DNA of 64,000 nt from assembly GCA_009917455.1 (NCBI GenBank), contig QZDS01000023.1, positions 19,166 through 83,165 of the forward strand, read 5' to 3'. A program made the position numbers and the translations under genes. This DNA is from a bacterium 1xD8-48 (GTDB lineage: Bacteria > Bacillota > Clostridia > Lachnospirales > Lachnospiraceae). Shown in pieces: positions 17,122-25,091 of the stretch. Within the stretch, counting starts at the first letter, position 1; each line of letters opens with the position of its first letter. The notes under the pieces were generated by a model. The model saw only the letters and a program-made list of their open reading frames with translations. It had not been told where the DNA came from and did not search any database.

Positions 17122-20100
17122 TCACGCCTGCTGTATATCCTCTTTTTCCACAGGCCCGGCCTTCGGTATCCCGTTTTTATCTTTTTTATCCCTTGAAAAA
17201 ATATCGTAGATACAGGGAATCACTATCAGGGTAAGCAGGGTTCCGTAAACAAGACCTCCAATGGTAACGATTGCCATTGGTTTGCCCATCTCCGAGCCCA
17301 TATCGTTGCTGAATACCATCGTGCACAGCGCGAGAATGGTGGTGAGGGCCGTCATAAGCACCGGCCGCAGCCTGGTCTTTCCGGCATGAATCAGGGCTTC
17401 TCTCTTACCCATCCCCTCGTCCCTTAACTGGTTCGTATAGTCCACCATCACGATTCCGTTATTGACAATGATACCGGAAAGCATGACAAATCCGATAAGC
17501 GCTATAACGCTGAGCTCGCTTCCGCTGATTACCAGACCAAAAAAGCCGCCGGTAAAGGCAAGGGGTATGGTAAACATGATGATAAAAGGCGATAACAGCG
17601 ACTGGAACTGCGCCACCATAATCAGGTACATGAATATCAGCGCCAGCAGGAGCATCAGGTAAAGCTGTTCCATGGCGTCCGTAATCATTTCGTTTTCACC
17701 GCTCATCACAAGGCTGTAGCCGCCCGGCATTTCATACTTGTCAAGCTCTTCCTCCAGCACATCCGAGACAAGTCCGACATTGTAGCCGTCGGCAATGCCT
17801 GCGGATACCTCAATGTACCGGTTCTGGTCAATTCTGTTTACAGAATCGGGTGAAATGGCGTTTTCAAAATCCGCAATTTCCAACAAAGCCACCTTGTCCT
17901 TTGTTCCGTCCTGCTTTGTCCTCTCAAGCACCACATCCCTCACCAGATTTCTGGTAAGGGCAATATCCGAGCCGTGCTTCACATAAACACTGTACTCATT
18001 ATCAGCCGCTTCAAGAGTCGTGATACTGGCGCTTTCGGCCAGTTTTGCGGAAAGCTGCCGGAATACCTCGGCGACAGTCATTCCGTGTTCGATGGCCTTG
18101 TCCCTGTCAACAATCACACGCAGTTCCCCCGTGGATTCCTCCAGGCCGTCAGAAACGTTTTCCGTTCCCTCCACATCTTCCACAATGGCCGCAATATCCA
18201 CTGCAATTTCCTGCATCACATCAATGTCGCGTCCCCGCACCTGCACGGAAATGCCGCTGCCGCCCATGGCGCTCATATCCATGGAGGAAGTGTCTATCAC
18301 GATTTTCGCATCGTTTTTCTCGCAGATATCCGCCATCTCTTCCATAATTTCAGCGGCAATCGTATCGTTATCCTTTTCTTTCTCCGCGCTTAAAGTAAGG
18401 TACAGTGTGGTAGCGTTGGTGGCGGTATTTCCGCTTCCCGTGAGCATCGACATGGAGGATGTGGACGCCATTGCTCCCACGTCCTGAATCTCCTCCCGTG
18501 CAAGAAGCCGCTCCACCACCTCGTCCGTCACTTCCGCAGTTTTGGACAAAGGCGTATCGTCCGGCAGGGTTATGGACATATTAAACTGGGTACTGTCCAT
18601 ATCCGGCATAAAAGCCGTACCCTTAGCGTAAGACGCCGCAGCGCTTGCCGCAAGCAGAACCACCACCAGAATCAATACCACAGGCTTTCCTTTTAACGAC
18701 AGATTCAGCAGCTTTTCATAAATGCCAATGAGTCCCGTAAAGAATTTGCCATCAGCATTTTCTTTGGTTTTTATCAGCACCTTTGAGGCCATTGCCGGAA
18801 CCACCGTAAGGGCAATCACAAGGCTTGCCAGCAGGGAATAGGCGATAGTCAGTCCCATATCCACAAACAACTGTCTTGTGATTCCCTCCGTAAACACAAT
18901 AGGTAAAAATACGCACACCGTAGTCAGCGTGGAGGCCATGATTGCACCCGCCACCTCTCCGGCTCCCTCTATGGCCGCATCCTTTGCAGAATATCCCTCT
19001 TTCCTCAGGCGGTAAATATTTTCTATTACCACAATGGAGTTATCCACCAGCATACCGATTCCAAGCGCAAGGCCGGATAAGGAAATCACGTTCAGGGTGA
19101 CGCCGCTGAAATACATACACACGATTGCCGTCACAAGACTGATGGGAATAGAGCAGGCAATCACCGCCGTGGGCCGCAAATCTTTCAGGAAAACTATCAG
19201 GATAAGAATCGCCAGCACTGCGCCGAAAAGGATATTATTTAAAATGGAGTCCATAACAAGGTCGATGTAAATTCCCTGGTCCATCAGGGTAATCAGCATC
19301 AGGTCCTCGTTTTCCTCCATCAGCTCGTCAAATTTGTCCAGAATCTTGTCGGAGACGTCGCCGGTGGAATAGCCTGTCTGCTTTTGAAGCGTTACCATAA
19401 TGCCCGGCGCGCCGTTTACATTGGCGTATATATCGCCGGAATTATCGGTCATGAACACATCCGCCACGTCCCCAAGGGTAATAATGTCCACGCCCTCCAT
19501 TTCAAGATTCATCAGCGGCATTTTCTTTAATTCTTCTATGCTTTCCGGCTTATCCCCCACACGAATCAGGTAGGAAATCCCGTTTTCCGTCACATAACCG
19601 GCAGGCATGGAAAAGTTCTGCGCCGTCAGCAGCGCTTCCACCGTCTCCACGGTAAGAATGCTGTGCATATCCGCCTTGTCGTAGGCGTCCAGCCTGTTTT
19701 CTTCCACTTCCTCCTCGCCCTCAAGAATCTGCTGCAACGCGTCCGCAAGCTGCTCGGCGGTGTCGTTTAACTGTTCTTCGCCGGAGATAATCTGGTCTTC
19801 TCCCTCCCGCAGCTGCTTTTCGCCGGCTTCAAGCTGTTCCACCGCAGCGTCTAACTGTTCCTCGCCGGCTTCTAACTGACTCTCCCCGGCTTCAAGCTGG
19901 GCTTCCGCAGAGTTTAACTGGAACTCTCCAAGGCTGATGGTGCTCTGGGCGTTGGCGAACTCGATGGCGGCTATGAGGTTGCCCTGATAAACTTCCTGCA
20001 AAGCGTTGTTAAGCTGAACAAGATTTTCCTCTATGGGAGGAAGCTGTCCTTCCATTTGGGCTATCATCATATTGTTGGCTTCAATACTGGATTTCAGAGT

Positions 20101-21417
20101 TTGGATTGTGGGCTCAAATTCGGCTTTTTTAGCTTCTAATTCATCTATATCAATCCCGGCTATTTTATCATTTAAAGTTTTTTTATATCCATCCAAAATT
20201 GTTTCAAGTTGAGCCAAATCATCAATTCCATCTACCGGAATATTGGCCTGCGTTAAAATTGCAATTATTGCATTTTTTTTATCATCGCCATCTGGCATTA
20301 AACCTATATTATCTATTGCTGTAATCGCGTCTTTTGCCACCCCTACCATCTCAATCACATCATCAATCTGCGCTATTCCGTTCTCCGCCTGACTCAGAGC
20401 CGAATTATATCCTTCATTGGTAGCCTTTGCAGTAGCAATCTCAAGCGTAATATGCATCTTCGTAGCTTCCAAATCCGCTTTCGCCGTTACAATCTGCGTT
20501 TCCGCTTCGGCAAGCTGTCTCGCCGTGGCGGATTTTCTGTCCGCAAGCTCGTTCTTTCCCTCCTCCAGCTTCGTCCTGTTTTCGTTAATCTCCGCTCTGC
20601 CGTCGGCAAGCTCTCTTTTCGAATCCTCCAGTTCCTTTCTGGAATCCTCAATTTCCTTTTTGGAATCGTCCAGCTCCTGCCACTTGTCCGCCAGCTCTTG
20701 TCTGGACTCCTCCAGGTCCGCTCTGGCGTCGGCAAGCTCCGCCTGTCCGTCATATATTTCCTGCCGGTTTTCATCCAGCTCCTCCAGCACTTCGTCGATT
20801 TCCTCGTCGATGGAGCCGAAAACCTGCTGATTCACCTTATCCACTTTATCCTGACGGATAATCACGTTGACGCTTTCCTCCAGAAGTCCGGTGGCGCTGG
20901 CGGAGGCCACGCCGTCAATGCTTTCCAGCTCAGGAATAATGATATCCTCCGTCATTTTTGTCACCTGGGCGGCGTCCATATTGTTGCCGCCCACTGCCGC
21001 TATCATAACCGGCAGCATGTCGGGATTTAACTTGATAATAATGGGATTGCTAACGGAATCGTCCCAATACCCCTTAATCTGATCCAGATTCTCCCGCATT
21101 TCCAGAGATACCGCGTTCATATCCGCAGACTGGGAAAATTCCAGAATTACCATGGAATAATTCTCACTGGAAACTGAGCTGATACTTTCTATGTTGCTCA
21201 CCGTTGCCATGGAAGCCTCCACAGGCTTGGTCACCACCATTTCCACCGTTTCCGGACTGGCTCCCGGATAGGCCGTCATTACAATCGCGTAGGGCAGGCT
21301 GATGTTTGGCAAAAGGTCTGTTGTCATTCTTGTAAAAGAAACCACTCCAAGCACAATTACCAGAACCACCGCAACCAACACAGTGTAGGATTTTTTCACG
21401 CTGAACTTTGATAACAT
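17122..21417 (-). CDS. RND-type efflux permease with large coiled-coil insertion
   Basis: The 1431-residue protein has the RND architecture. There is an N-terminal transmembrane helix, first-half periplasmic-type domain segments (GASPETVEMVV, DGVASASATG), and a 12-helix layout with GIGMLVDNSIVVIENIY and GIIVNNGIVMVDYTNQ. Between about residues 205 and 590 lies a long charged coiled-coil region built of repeated GExQLExGE and ELxDSRxEL heptad-like units. Classical RND pumps lack this and use a separate adaptor. No adaptor or outer-membrane channel gene is adjacent. It may export lipids or drugs in one piece. The ATG at 21417 is preferred over a TTG 33 bases upstream. It is co-transcribed with the TetR gene. 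Confidence 0.9.
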   Translation of the reverse strand: MLSKFSVKKSYTVLVAVVLVIVLGVVSFTRMTTDLLPNISLPYAIVMTAYPGASPETVEMVVTKPVEASMATVSNIESISSVSSENYSMVILEFSQSADMNAVSLEMRENLDQIKGYWDDSVSNPIIIKLNPDMLPVMIAAVGGNNMDAAQVTKMTEDIIIPELESIDGVASASATGLLEESVNVIIRQDKVDKVNQQVFGSIDEEIDEVLEELDENRQEIYDGQAELADARADLEESRQELADKWQELDDSKKEIEDSRKELEDSKRELADGRAEINENRTKLEEGKNELADRKSATARQLAEAETQIVTAKADLEATKMHITLEIATAKATNEGYNSALSQAENGIAQIDDVIEMVGVAKDAITAIDNIGLMPDGDDKKNAIIAILTQANIPVDGIDDLAQLETILDGYKKTLNDKIAGIDIDELEAKKAEFEPTIQTLKSSIEANNMMIAQMEGQLPPIEENLVQLNNALQEVYQGNLIAAIEFANAQSTISLGEFQLNSAEAQLEAGESQLEAGEEQLDAAVEQLEAGEKQLREGEDQIISGEEQLNDTAEQLADALQQILEGEEEVEENRLDAYDKADMHSILTVETVEALLTAQNFSMPAGYVTENGISYLIRVGDKPESIEELKKMPLMNLEMEGVDIITLGDVADVFMTDNSGDIYANVNGAPGIMVTLQKQTGYSTGDVSDKILDKFDELMEENEDLMLITLMDQGIYIDLVMDSILNNILFGAVLAILILIVFLKDLRPTAVIACSIPISLVTAIVCMYFSGVTLNVISLSGLALGIGMLVDNSIVVIENIYRLRKEGYSAKDAAIEGAGEVAGAIMASTLTTVCVFLPIVFTEGITRQLFVDMGLTIAYSLLASLVIALTVVPAMASKVLIKTKENADGKFFTGLIGIYEKLLNLSLKGKPVVLILVVVLLAASAAASYAKGTAFMPDMDSTQFNMSITLPDDTPLSKTAEVTDEVVERLLAREEIQDVGAMASTSSMSMLTGSGNTATNATTLYLTLSAEKEKDNDTIAAEIMEEMADICEKNDAKIVIDTSSMDMSAMGGSGISVQVRGRDIDVMQEIAVDIAAIVEDVEGTENVSDGLEESTGELRVIVDRDKAIEHGMTVAEVFRQLSAKLAESASITTLEAADNEYSVYVKHGSDIALTRNLVRDVVLERTKQDGTKDKVALLEIADFENAISPDSVNRIDQNRYIEVSAGIADGYNVGLVSDVLEEELDKYEMPGGYSLVMSGENEMITDAMEQLYLMLLLALIFMYLIMVAQFQSLLSPFIIMFTIPLAFTGGFFGLVISGSELSVIALIGFVMLSGIIVNNGIVMVDYTNQLRDEGMGKREALIHAGKTRLRPVLMTALTTILALCTMVFSNDMGSEMGKPMAIVTIGGLVYGTLLTLIVIPCIYDIFSRDKKDKNGIPKAGPVEKEDIQQA

Positions 21418-21459
21418 ATGTATTCCGCTCTCTTTCCTTCTATTTTCCAATTTTTCCGT

Positions 21460-21473
21460 CCGACCAGTCGGTC
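21460..21473. promoter_or_regulatory. Candidate TetR operator of the RND pump
   Basis: CCGA-CCAG-TCGG (21460-21471) is a perfect inverted repeat, overlapped by GACC-AGTC-GGTC (21462-21473). It begins about ten bases after the predicted pump transcription start. The link to the TetR protein is inferred. Confidence 0.55.
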
Positions 21474-21485
21474 AGCCAATACCAA

Positions 21486-21528
21486 AAAGAGTATATTGAC
21501 AAACGGAAAACCTGTCAATATACTCTTT
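21486..21528. promoter_or_regulatory. Symmetric element with consensus promoters on both strands
   Basis: The arms 21486-21501 and 21513-21528 are a perfect 16-bp inverted repeat. On the minus strand TTGACA (21513-21518) and TATACT (21490-21495) are 17 bases apart and point at the RND gene. On the plus strand TTGACA (21496-21501) and TATACT (21519-21524) are also 17 apart. The hairpin, followed on the minus strand by CTTTTTGG, could also end transcription from the upstream Rpn gene. The plus-strand promoter has no coding gene ahead of it. Confidence 0.75.
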
Positions 21529-21595
21529 GGTGATTTAACAGAAATTTTATTTTTGAGAAAATTATTCTATTGCCTGCCAATCGCAGCAGCTTGGA

Positions 21596-22504
21596 TTATA
21601 TCCCGGCCTCAAAGTCGGCTATACTGTCTGTTACAGCCGCAAGCCGTACCCATTTCCTTAAAGTTTTCCGGTCTTTTTCCGCATTTATGCGCGCAGCCGT
21701 ATCCTCTGATATATGTCCTTTTTCTCTCAGGAAGTCAAAAATAGTTTCCCTGCTTTCTTCGGCTTTGCCCTCCACTCTTCCTTCTATTCTTCCCTCTTCC
21801 CTCATCATTTCCTCATATTCTTCCCACAGCATATAACTCTCCCTCACTTCCGGCCGGATTTTGATGTTTTCCGTAAAGGCATGCAGTTTTTCCGTGACAG
21901 TGTCCGTCACATTCTCCCTGCGGCTGTCGCCTATGTAACGGAGCATGGCCTTTATCTCCTCATTTCCTCCCTGCTTCCCTTTCGTATAAAAATAATAAAA
22001 GCGAAGCCCGTCCTCGTATTCCAGCTCCTGTACCTCTTCGCATTTGTTCCTGATACTGTAAATCATATAATCGTAACCAAAAGGGTCCTCGTCCAGTATC
22101 ATCAGGACATACAAATCAGGAAGTGCCTCATAGTCCTTCTGTCCGCTTCTCATACAGCCGATGTCGTGCAGCGCCTGATAAAAACGGTTGTGTTTGGCAA
22201 GTTTGGTGTTCTTCAGCAAATGCGGCTCAATATCAAAAACATTCATCGCCGTCCTTTTCTTCCCCTCCGGAACGTCTGCCGTTTCTTCCACTCTAACGTC
22301 CATGCGTATCCCTTTTCTTTCCGGTGAAAACGGCGGTATCACCTTCTGTACCGTCACCGCCACTTTCCCTATCTTTCTCTGCAGAAGCGTTGACAGCAGC
22401 AGACGGCAGAACTCCTCCCCTATACTTGCGTCTGATGCGAGACGGTTCATCAAAAAATCGTCAATTACGTTTAATTCTTCCAGTTTCTTCTTTGTACTGC
22501 TCAT
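21596..22504 (-). CDS. Rpn-family / PD-(D/E)XK nuclease-type transposase-like protein
   Basis: The 302-residue protein resembles the Rpn/YhgA recombination-promoting nuclease group and PD-(D/E)XK transposase-like proteins common in Lachnospiraceae. Typical features are a nuclease core with RMDVRVEE, a later FDIEPH and LPDLYVLMILDEDPFG segment, and a C-terminal helical EEGRIEGRVEGKAEE repeat. These proteins are thought to cut DNA, and some promote recombination. The start has a perfect GGAGGAAA site. It is a single-gene unit, ending before the symmetric promoter/terminator at 21486-21528. No terminal repeats of a mobile element were seen around it. The nuclease active site was not assigned residue by residue. 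Confidence 0.75.
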   Translation of the reverse strand: MSSTKKKLEELNVIDDFLMNRLASDASIGEEFCRLLLSTLLQRKIGKVAVTVQKVIPPFSPERKGIRMDVRVEETADVPEGKKRTAMNVFDIEPHLLKNTKLAKHNRFYQALHDIGCMRSGQKDYEALPDLYVLMILDEDPFGYDYMIYSIRNKCEEVQELEYEDGLRFYYFYTKGKQGGNEEIKAMLRYIGDSRRENVTDTVTEKLHAFTENIKIRPEVRESYMLWEEYEEMMREEGRIEGRVEGKAEESRETIFDFLREKGHISEDTAARINAEKDRKTLRKWVRLAAVTDSIADFEAGI

Positions 22505-22786
22505 TTTCCTCCTTTTCCGGCGAAGTCAAACCGGACAGGAAAAAGCAATACAATATTTCCTTATCTGGCATAGGCTGCGCCAACATCTGTTTTTTTGTGA
22601 AAATGCCGGCGACATGCCAGAAATACTCTGCCGGACAGGAAACGTCTCGGCGAATTGCTTTTCACTTTTTATCATACTTATTATATGCTTTTTCGATAAT
22701 TGTGTCAATTCTTTTTCATGCAAAATAAATGTTTATACAAAATGCCATTTCAAAATCCGGGCGAAAATTTCATATCCCTACCGGCT

Positions 22787-23413
22787 TCATTTCGAAATCG
22801 CCCGCTTCAGTTTTGACTTCATCCTCTGCAAAGCGTTATCGGTAGACTTGTCGTCTCTTCCTAATACCTTTGCAATCTGGCTGTAGCTCATACCTGTGAG
22901 ATGCAAATCAAGCACCTGCTTTTCAAAGCTGCTGAGTTCTTTTTCAATTACCTTTTCAAGCAGCTCCACATTTTCCCTGTCAATCACAAGTTCTTCGGGG
23001 CTTCGTTCGGATTTCGAAATCAGATTGTTAATCAGCTCCCACTCCTCCCCTTTATCGAAGTCGTCATTTTCAGAGCCGCTTGTGTAAAGGGAAATATAGG
23101 TGTTCAAGGGGGCATGTTTCTGCCTCCCCGCCGCCTGAACAGCCGTGTACATCTGCCGTGATACGCACAAATCCGCAAAGGTGGAAAAGCTGGCGTCCCT
23201 TCCGGTGTCATAATCACGGATAGCCTTGAATAGCCCTATCATTCCCTCCTGAATCAAGTCCTCCCGGTCCGCGCCTAAAATATACATGGATTTTGCCTTA
23301 TTCCTCACCAGATTTTTGTACTTGTCCATAATATAATCCGTGACGGCTTCTTCACCGTCCCGTTGGCGCATGATTAATTCTTCATCGCTGCATTTTTCGT
23401 AGTCTTTGTACAT
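22787..23413 (-). CDS. sigH: RNA polymerase sigma-H (Spo0H-like)
   Basis: The 208-residue protein is a sigma-70-family factor of the SigH type. Region 2 is clear (GADREDLIQEGMIGLFKAIR, then FSTFADLCVSRQM) and region 4 has an HTH (MSYSQIAKVLGRDDKSTDNA). SigH directs transition-phase and early sporulation genes in Bacillus and Clostridia. Its length is that of the family (about 210). In many Firmicutes sigH lies close to rlmB, mrnC and cysS; here that cluster is about 3 kb upstream, separated by an AT-rich insertion with the C39-like gene and the SGNH hydrolase. The start is supported by AGGGGCAAC. Confidence 0.9.
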   Translation of the reverse strand: MYKDYEKCSDEELIMRQRDGEEAVTDYIMDKYKNLVRNKAKSMYILGADREDLIQEGMIGLFKAIRDYDTGRDASFSTFADLCVSRQMYTAVQAAGRQKHAPLNTYISLYTSGSENDDFDKGEEWELINNLISKSERSPEELVIDRENVELLEKVIEKELSSFEKQVLDLHLTGMSYSQIAKVLGRDDKSTDNALQRMKSKLKRAISK

Positions 23414-23460
23414 GTTGCCCCTGACCTTCTGTCAATTAGAAGTGTGTTGTAAACACATAA

Positions 23461-23483
23461 AGGCAAACCGGTCGGCCTGCCTT
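23461..23483 (-). terminator. Intrinsic terminator after the C39-like gene
   Basis: On the minus strand AAGGCA pairs with TGCCTT around a GC-rich 12-base loop that can itself pair (GGCC/GACCGG), followed by TATGTGTTT. It lies 18 bases past the stop at 23501. Confidence 0.55.
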
Positions 23484-23500
23484 AAGTATTAATTTTATTT

Positions 23501-24547
23501 TTAGTAACTTAACAATCCAAACTGCTCTTTGTGTAAAACGGGAATTTTATTTATAAATATGTTTTTCATTGTAACTCTTGAATAGGTCGGATTCGCAAAG
23601 AAAAATAAATATTCCGTTTCCTCGGATACGTTTTTTACCGGAATTTCACACACCCACAAATAATGCGGCATATCTGTTTCCAACAATCGTTTTTCTTCCT
23701 CCAGCACAATGGCTTCAGTCAGGCTTCCTTTTTCCACGTCTTCCCGTAAAAATTTTTTTACTTCCCTGTTATCCGCCAGCAAATATCGGACATTTTCCAG
23801 ATTTATATTTTCTCTTTCCATTCTTTTCAGACTGTTAAATGTATCCCGGAATCTGCTCTTAAAGGTTTCATACGGAATATATACTTTTTCGTGAATTGGA
23901 TAAATCAGAAAACTGTTTTTTGTCTTTATGAATTTTTTGAGTTCTTCCCATCCAACGCCTAATACAAATCCATTGTAATTTAAACCGTTCTTCAAAAAGA
24001 ACCCCGAATCATCATAAATAACATAATGCATTCTGTCCTGTTTTGTATGTCCGATAACCTGAACAATGTGGAGTTTATCCTTTTTTCCCTTTTCAGGAAC
24101 AGACAACCCCAGGATGACCGGTAGCCCGCTGGCCGGATATAATTTCGTTTTTCCTGACGAATATGCTTTTCCCAAATCTAATATCCGGATTTTATTATAA
24201 TCAAACTTATGGTGAAGATTCTGTGACATCGAAATCATGCTTGCTTCGGCACAGGCTATGGTATTATTATCCTGAACAAATAATGGATAAGTACTGTATG
24301 TAAACTCATTACCTAAAATATGCACTTTCTTTTTATAAGTCATCACATTTAACAGACTGCCGTTACTGTATAAAACAGACCAGTTTGGATAAATATAGGA
24401 AAGCATTATTCCTGGCTCGTCTATTTTCCGAAGTGTAAAAAAACCGCCATAAGCCTGCTGTGACATTTCTTTTCCAAGAAAAACGTGAACCCGTATCACC
24501 GCATTTTTTACTTCGTACGAGGTATTAATATAGTGGACGCTTATCAT
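23501..24547 (-). CDS. C39-like cysteine peptidase-domain protein of unknown role
   Basis: The 348-residue protein is not recognised by name, but its centre fits a papain-like C39 fold. Gln92 precedes CAEAS with Cys99, like the QxxxxxCxxAS block. A second block LHIVQVIG...YVIYDDSG supplies His160 and Asp179 in the right order. No signal peptide or transmembrane helix is visible, so it is cytoplasmic unless exported otherwise. The C-terminal half is charged and helical. The region is AT-rich compared with its neighbours. It overlaps a 44-residue ORF (24525-24659) upstream, and a decayed small membrane protein precedes that. It could process a short peptide or be a structural homologue such as a BtrH-like protein. 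Confidence 0.65.
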   Translation of the reverse strand: MISVHYINTSYEVKNAVIRVHVFLGKEMSQQAYGGFFTLRKIDEPGIMLSYIYPNWSVLYSNGSLLNVMTYKKKVHILGNEFTYSTYPLFVQDNNTIACAEASMISMSQNLHHKFDYNKIRILDLGKAYSSGKTKLYPASGLPVILGLSVPEKGKKDKLHIVQVIGHTKQDRMHYVIYDDSGFFLKNGLNYNGFVLGVGWEELKKFIKTKNSFLIYPIHEKVYIPYETFKSRFRDTFNSLKRMERENINLENVRYLLADNREVKKFLREDVEKGSLTEAIVLEEEKRLLETDMPHYLWVCEIPVKNVSEETEYLFFFANPTYSRVTMKNIFINKIPVLHKEQFGLLSY

Positions 24548-24659
24548 ATCCTTCCACTTCCACCGTCAGCTGAGACTTATCCAGTAATATAATTTCAGCT
24601 ACTGCATCTACCAATGTTGATATATCAAATTTCCGTAAAGCTTCTTTTGTGCTTTCCAT
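24525..24659 (-). CDS. Small hypothetical protein, 44 residues
   Basis: A 44-codon ORF starts at ATG 24659 with GGAG nine bases upstream and ends at 24525, overlapping the start of the C39-like gene (24547) by 23 bases. The product begins MESTKEALRKFDIS and is acidic and helical, with no membrane segment. The overlap and good ribosome site suggest translational coupling. Just upstream, another open frame ends ...LEKSYEILEHFGVLI and overlaps the ATG; it has no clear ATG start and was not called. I do not recognise the family. It could be a partner or substrate of the C39-like protein, but that is speculation. Confidence 0.4.
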   Translation of the reverse strand: MESTKEALRKFDISTLVDAVAEIILLDKSQLTVEVEGYDKRPLY

Positions 24660-24725
24660 TATATAAGCACTCCAAAATGCTCCAATATTTCGTAGCTCTT
24701 TTCCAAATCAGACAGTCTGTCTCCT

Positions 24726-25021
24726 TCATTCCTTTTTAAACTTATTAGCTTCTTCCAGTATTTTCCTTTTTTTCTTTCCCCATGCTACATAACCCAGACA
24801 ATATATATGAAAAAGACTGCCATACAAATAATTGCTCCTGTCAAAATCATATTTACCGTTTTCAGCAGTCCGGCAATTCTGTCATTATTTTTCTGAATCT
24901 GCCTGGTTACCGCATCCCGGTATAAAATTTTCTGATAATTATTTGACATCGCGTCTTCAAACTTTTGGGGCTCTTTCTTCGCTTACCTCCAGACAAAATC
25001 CCATTAAGCTCAAATTCTCAT
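24726..25021 (-). pseudogene. Decayed small membrane protein gene
   Basis: A strong ribosome site (GGGAAAGGAG) precedes ATG 25021, and TATAAT lies at 25054-25059, so expression signals are intact. The frame then meets TGA, TAA and TAA within 13 codons. The same frame continues as ...AKKEPQKFEDAMSNNYQ, a basic helix and one membrane segment, to TAG at 24785-24787. A shift near that stop opens a frame reading GYVAWGKKKRKILEEANKF that ends at 24726. All three early stops can be reached from CGA or CAA by one C-to-T change. An alternative is a real 54-residue ORF from ATG 24949 to 24785, but it has no ribosome site. The AT-rich 24660-25090 stretch holds nothing else I can support. Confidence 0.45.
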
Positions 25022-25091
25022 ATCTCCTTTCCCAAAACGAGAGAGATAAAAATATTATATCATATACTGCCAAAATGTGTACCGAAATTTA

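Noticed and set aside
22526..22723. Minus-strand ORF of 65 codons between the Rpn-type gene and sigH
   Set aside because: No ribosome site or recognisable pattern; the 282-base gap 22505-22786 shows nothing else I can support.
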